NCBI RefSeq assembly: GCF_008085905.1
Contig: NZ_VSFF01000007.1
Span: 494,927-558,926 of the forward strand
Direction of reading: 5' to 3'
Source: Actinomadura syzygii
GTDB taxonomy: Bacteria > Actinomycetota > Actinomycetes > Streptosporangiales > Streptosporangiaceae
Length of the DNA: 64,000 nt
Position 1 is the first letter of the stretch; each line of letters opens with the position of its first letter. The position numbers and the translations under genes are program-made. The notes beneath the pieces were generated by a model that searched no databases, had not been told where the DNA came from, and was given only the letters and a program-made list of their open reading frames with translations. Below are positions 60,608 to 64,000 of the stretch, one piece after another.

Positions 60608-60623
60608 CTTCTGTATACAAAAG
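60608..60623. promoter_or_regulatory. GntR-like operator (TGTATACA core)
   Basis: Palindromic core TGTATACA (60612-60619) with outer CTT/AAG arms, in a short AT-rich island between the divergent small ORF and GntR gene. Symmetry and size suit a GntR/HutC dimer. A -10 for either direction may overlap it. Confidence 0.6.
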
Positions 60624-60722
60624 TCTTACTCAGTCCTAGAGGTGTCAAGCTGTCCGTAAGCGGACCGTGCCCCCGTGGATAGCGCGTGGAAGGTATGGAT
60701 CGATGGGAGGGCGTGCCAGGGA

Positions 60723-60782
60723 TCGAACGCGGCGTCGAACACTGTGTCGAATGCCGCGTCGAACGCCGAGCCGAACGGCGAG
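60723..60782. repeat. Five 12-bp tandem units before the GntR gene
   Basis: Period-12 array of TCGAA(C/T)-type units starting at 60723, 60735, 60747, 60759 and 60771, each diverged by a few bases. It lies in the upstream open stretch of the GntR frame, so it would encode a Asn-Ala-Ala-Ser-type repeat if translated from further upstream. More likely untranslated leader. Confidence 0.8.
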
Positions 60783-60830
60783 ACGAGCGGCGGCCGGTCG
60801 GCGCGCCCGGGAGAAGGGGAGGTGACGCCG

Positions 60831-61589
60831 GTGCCGGACCGACCCGCCTACCTGCGCATCGCCGACACGCTGCGCGAGGGGATACGGGACGGCAGCCTTC
60901 CGCCGGGGACCCGGCTGCCGACCATCGCCGACCTGTGCGCCGAGCACGGCGTCTCGGAGATCGTCGTCCGGCAGGCCGTCGCGCTGCTGCGCGGCGAGGG
61001 CCTGGTCGAGACCCGCCGCGGCGGCGGCACGCTGGTCCGGGTCGTCCCCCCGGCGCGCCGGGTGGCGATGGACCGCTACCGCGCGGTGACGCGGCCGCTC
61101 GCCGTCCCGGAGACGACCTTCACCCGCGACCAGCGGATCAGCTGGGAGGAGTACCGGCTCGACCGGGAGTTCACCCGGGTGCGCGCCGACCCCGAGCTCG
61201 GCGGGCTGTTCGAGCTGCCCGCCGGGACCGAGCTGCTGCGCCGCCGGTTCGTGTTCCACGCGCGCGGCGAGCCGCAGCAGATCTCCGTCAACTACCTGCC
61301 GTGGGACCTCGTCGGCGGCACCCCCGTGGCCGACCCGGCGCGCGAGCCGTGGCCCGGCGGGACGCTCGCGCAGCTCGCCTACCTCGGCCGTCCGCCGACC
61401 CGGGTCGAGGAGGCGGTCCGCTCCCGCATGCCGACGCCGGAGGAGGCGGAGACGCTGCGGATGACGCGCGGCGTGCCCGTCCTCGCCATCACCCGCCGGC
61501 TGTTCTCCCGCGCGAACGTCATGGAGGTCTGCCGCGACATCGTGCTGCCCGCGGACAGGGTCGTCCTCGACTACTCGATCGACCTGTAG
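60831..61589 (+). CDS. GntR-family (HutC/UTRA-type) regulator
   Basis: 252 aa. Winged HTH (YLRIADTLREGIRDGSLPPGTRLPTIADLCAEHGVSEIVVRQAVALLRGEGLVETRRGGGTLV, quoted in parts) and a UTRA effector domain. AAGGGGAG is 9 nt before GTG 60831; GTG 60822 is too close to it. It interrupts the mak-glgB neighbourhood in opposite orientation, so it may control the small ORF only. The region just at its stop carries a ~13-bp duplication. Confidence 0.88.
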   Translation: MPDRPAYLRIADTLREGIRDGSLPPGTRLPTIADLCAEHGVSEIVVRQAVALLRGEGLVETRRGGGTLVRVVPPARRVAMDRYRAVTRPLAVPETTFTRDQRISWEEYRLDREFTRVRADPELGGLFELPAGTELLRRRFVFHARGEPQQISVNYLPWDLVGGTPVADPAREPWPGGTLAQLAYLGRPPTRVEEAVRSRMPTPEEAETLRMTRGVPVLAITRRLFSRANVMEVCRDIVLPADRVVLDYSIDL

Positions 61590-61618
61590 CCGCGCTCTGG
61601 TAGCCGCGCGCGGGCCGG

Positions 61619-63037
61619 TCAGTCCGCGAGGTGGGCGAGGGACCGCAGCGGGACGGGCAGCCACGACGGCCTGTTCCGCGCCTCGTAGCGGATCTCGTAC
61701 ACCGCCTTGTCGAGCTCGAACGCCCGCAGCAGCGCCTCGTGCTCCGCCGGGTCGGGCCCGCCCGCCGCCGCGTAGCCCGCGCAGAACGCGGCCCGGTTCC
61801 GCTCCGCCCACGCGCGGGCGCGCAGCTCCAGCGTCTCGGCCGCGTCCGGCGGGACGTCGCCGTCCCGCGCGAGCAGGAACCGGGCCGCGTACTCGAAGGA
61901 GCGGAGCATCCCGGCGACGTCCCGGAGCGGATGCGCGGGCGCGCGGCGCTCGGCGGGCGGACGGGCGGGCTCGCCCTCGAAGTCCAGCACCGTCCAGCCG
62001 GTGTCGGTCCGCATGACCTGGCCGAGGTGGTAGTCGCCGTGGACGCGCTGGTACGTGAGCGGCTCCGCCTGCGCCGCGAGCCGGTCGAACGCCTCGCGGA
62101 TCGCGTGCGAGTACGGCCGCAGCTCCGGGACGACCGCGCCGACCTCGTCGAGCTGCCGGTGCATGCCGAACACGACGTCCCGCACCCGGGCCGCGGGGGT
62201 CTGCGAGACGCCGAACGCGGCGGCGAGGTCGCGGTGCACCGCGGCGGTCGCCGCGCCGAGCCGCTCCGCCTCCGCGGCGAAGTCGCCGCCCGCGTCGCCC
62301 GCCCCGGCCGTGGTCGGCGCCGCCGTGGCCGGCTGCGCGAACCAGTCGCGGACGCTGGTCAGCGCGAGCTGCCAGCCGTCGGTCGCGCTGCGCAGGAACT
62401 CCGAGAGCAGCGCCAGCGTGACGGGGTCGTCCCCGGCCTTGTCCGGTTCCAGCTCGACCCATCCGTGCACGACGGGCACGTGCTCGCAGCCCTGGCGGGA
62501 CAGCGCGAGGTTGACCTCAAGGTCGGGGTTGACGCCGGGGGAGAGGCGGCGGAACAGCTTGAGGATGTAGGCGTCGCCGAAGACCAGGGACGTGTTGCTC
62601 TGCTCGGCCGTGGTGGGGACGCCGTCAAGGTCCGTGCGCAGGCCGGTGCCCGGCGCGCGGCGGAACCGCACCGGCCCGGCGGCGGTCTCGTCCGCCAGGT
62701 GGGCGAGCAGCGGGCGGGTCAGCTCCGCGTCGTGCGCGGCGTCGTAGACGTGCCCGTCGAACCCGCGGTCGCCCGCGAGGCGTCCGATCAGGGTGGGACG
62801 CAGCCGGTCGGGCAGGTCGCTCCGGACGCCGAGCAGCAGTTGGTAATGGTCGGTGACGCCGTCTTGGAGGACATCGAGGATCAGGTGGTGGAGGGCGGGG
62901 TCGCCGGGCAGCAGCTCGGTGACGGTGCCGATGGAGAGGTCGTCGATCGGGCCGTCCTTGCCGCCGAACCACCGCTGCGCGGGCAGCCAGCCGGCGAGGA
63001 GCCGGACGAGGGAGCGGTCGGGCGGCGACACGGTCAT
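61619..63037 (-). CDS. mak: Maltokinase
   Basis: 472 aa kinase with an aminoglycoside-phosphotransferase-like fold. N-terminal cap with WLPAQRWFGGKD; ATP-site EQSNTSLVFGDAYILKLFRRL; catalytic HGDYHLGQVM and metal-binding DFEGEPARP. Phosphorylates maltose to maltose-1-phosphate for GlgE. 1 bp after treS, so co-translated. Confidence 0.95.
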   Translation of the reverse strand: MTVSPPDRSLVRLLAGWLPAQRWFGGKDGPIDDLSIGTVTELLPGDPALHHLILDVLQDGVTDHYQLLLGVRSDLPDRLRPTLIGRLAGDRGFDGHVYDAAHDAELTRPLLAHLADETAAGPVRFRRAPGTGLRTDLDGVPTTAEQSNTSLVFGDAYILKLFRRLSPGVNPDLEVNLALSRQGCEHVPVVHGWVELEPDKAGDDPVTLALLSEFLRSATDGWQLALTSVRDWFAQPATAAPTTAGAGDAGGDFAAEAERLGAATAAVHRDLAAAFGVSQTPAARVRDVVFGMHRQLDEVGAVVPELRPYSHAIREAFDRLAAQAEPLTYQRVHGDYHLGQVMRTDTGWTVLDFEGEPARPPAERRAPAHPLRDVAGMLRSFEYAARFLLARDGDVPPDAAETLELRARAWAERNRAAFCAGYAAAGGPDPAEHEALLRAFELDKAVYEIRYEARNRPSWLPVPLRSLAHLAD

Positions 63038-63038
63038 C

Positions 63039-64000
63039 TCACTCTTCTCCCGGCTCGTGTCCGTCGGGCGGCGGCGGCAGGAGGAACCAGTAGAAGCCGT
63101 GCCCGGGGAGCGTCAGCAGATACGGCAGGTCGCCGATGGGCGGGAACTGGACGCCGCCCATGCATTCGATGGGGGCGGAGTCCCGGAATCTTCTGAGGTC
63201 GAGTTCGACGGGCTGCGGGAACCGGGAAAGGTTGTTCACGCAGAGAACGGTGTCCATTCCGCCCCATTGATTGGCCTCTCCGCCGTCTATTTCTCGGGTG
63301 AAGGCGAGGACGGAGGGGTTGGAGGCGGAGAGTTCGACGTAGGAGCCGACGCCGAAGACGGGGTGGCGTTGGCGGATTTCGATCATTTTGCGGGTCCAGT
63401 GGAGCAGGGATCCGGGGTTGTTGGTCTGTGCTTCGACGTTGACGGCTTGGTAGCCGTAGATGGGGTCCATGATGACGGGGAGGTAGAGGCGGGCGGGGTC
63501 GCAGTGGGAGAAGCCGGCGTTGCGGTCGGGGGTCCATTGCATGGGGGTGCGGACGGCGTCGCGGTCGCCGAGCCAGATGTTGTCGCCCATGCCGATTTCG
63601 TCGCCGTAGTACAGGACGGGTGAGCCGGGGAGGGAGAGGAGGAGGGCGGTGAAGAGTTCGAGTTGGTTGCGGTCGTTGTCCAGGAGGGGTGCGAGGCGGC
63701 GGCGGATGCCGATGTTGGCTTTCATGCGGGGGTCTTTGGCGTATTCGGTGTACATGTAGTCGCGTTCTTCGTCGGTGACCATTTCCAGGGTGAGTTCGTC
63801 GTGGTTGCGGAGGAAGATGCCCCATTGGCAGGATTCGGGGATTTTGGGGGTTTGGGTCATGATCTCGGAGATGGGGTAGCGCTGTTCGCGGCGGACGGCC
63901 ATGAAGATGCGGGGCATGACGGGGAAGTGGAAGGCCATGTGGCATTCGTCGCCGCCGGTGGCGGGGTCGCCGAAGTACTCGACGACGTCGGCGGGCCATT
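63039..64000 (-). CDS. treS: Trehalose synthase/maltose isomerase, C-terminal part (gene runs off window)
   Basis: The visible ~319 aa begin WPADVVEYFGDPATGGDECHMAFHFPVMPRIFMA at the window end and include the GH13 segment GSPVLYYGDEIGMGDN, the RTPMQWTPDRNAGFS loop and the C-terminal beta domain ending PPPDGHEPGEE. Interconverts maltose and trehalose and works with Mak. The 5' end and probably glgE lie beyond base 64000. Confidence 0.93.
   Translation of the reverse strand, partial: WPADVVEYFGDPATGGDECHMAFHFPVMPRIFMAVRREQRYPISEIMTQTPKIPESCQWGIFLRNHDELTLEMVTDEERDYMYTEYAKDPRMKANIGIRRRLAPLLDNDRNQLELFTALLLSLPGSPVLYYGDEIGMGDNIWLGDRDAVRTPMQWTPDRNAGFSHCDPARLYLPVIMDPIYGYQAVNVEAQTNNPGSLLHWTRKMIEIRQRHPVFGVGSYVELSASNPSVLAFTREIDGGEANQWGGMDTVLCVNNLSRFPQPVELDLRRFRDSAPIECMGGVQFPPIGDLPYLLTLPGHGFYWFLLPPPPDGHEPGEE

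Overview
This is very GC-rich DNA with strong G/C third-position bias. Genes often overlap by 1-4 bases (ATGA, GTGA, TTGA, TGATG), and GTG/TTG starts are common. The content includes ergothioneine synthesis, a TreS-maltokinase-GlgB alpha-glucan route, a KstR-type steroid regulator, a DUF397 protein, an Rpn-like nuclease, WXG100/YbaB-type secretion genes and uricase. Together these point to a filamentous actinomycete, most likely of the Streptosporangiales/Thermomonosporaceae (Actinomadura-like) group. The family-level placement is inference. I see no rRNA, tRNA, CRISPR array or insertion sequence.

Layout. 1-3865: the end of a biosynthetic cluster (glycosyltransferase tail, P450, AMP-ligase, OleD-like dehydrogenase) that resembles beta-lactone/olefin logic. 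3865-5558: a Clp_N/HTH protein behind two tandem palindromic operators, then an alpha/beta-hydrolase fold protein that lacks its nucleophile and histidine. 5568-16152: a near-complete purine degradation cluster. PucR is divergent from uraD, uraH, uricase, three xanthine dehydrogenase subunits, an 8-oxoguanine/guanine deaminase, allantoinase and allantoicase, taking guanine/xanthine through urate to ureidoglycolate. 16232-18600: Rpn-like nuclease, DUF397 protein, a small exported peptide and a KstR-like TetR. 18840-21142: an acyl-CoA dehydrogenase pair like the steroid side-chain enzymes FadE28/FadE29, with KstR-like boxes in the divergent promoter. 21078-26392: glutamate decarboxylase, TetR plus DHA2 exporter, and a membrane-anchored ECF sigma factor.

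26621-31012: egtA-egtB-egtC-egtD (ergothioneine; no egtE here). 31063-33908: SGNH lipoprotein, acyltransferase 3 and a cysteine-dioxygenase-like cupin. 34125-36599: a LacI regulator and an aromatic-amino-acid-lyase homologue whose MIO triad reads Gly-Thr-Gly. 36760-40143: an OpuC-type osmoprotectant ABC importer closed by a 16-bp terminator stem. 40380-40973: a secreted AA10 lytic polysaccharide monooxygenase. 41108-43752 (minus strand): an operon of two YbaB-like proteins, a WXG100-like protein, a CpnT-N-like membrane protein, a free-standing EndoU toxin and a probable immunity protein. 43993-45816: an asparagine-synthetase-like protein with altered catalytic motifs.

45873-53668: IclR plus the histidine utilisation operon hutH-hutU-M20 amidohydrolase-hutF-hutI. 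The M20 enzyme is the likely missing N-formylglutamate deformylase. 53656-57736: flavin reductase (candidate CTG start), SppA, a thioesterase, a Nudix-NYN fusion and an ACT protein. 57746-64000: glgB, a small ORF and GntR inserted in the locus, then maltokinase and the C-terminal part of trehalose synthase running off the window end.

The most unusual items are the Gly-Thr-Gly lyase homologue, the split EndoU/WXG effector operon, the autoregulated leaderless Clp_N gene, the degenerate hydrolase and asparagine-synthetase-like proteins, and a recurring habit of short exact tandem duplications at gene boundaries.
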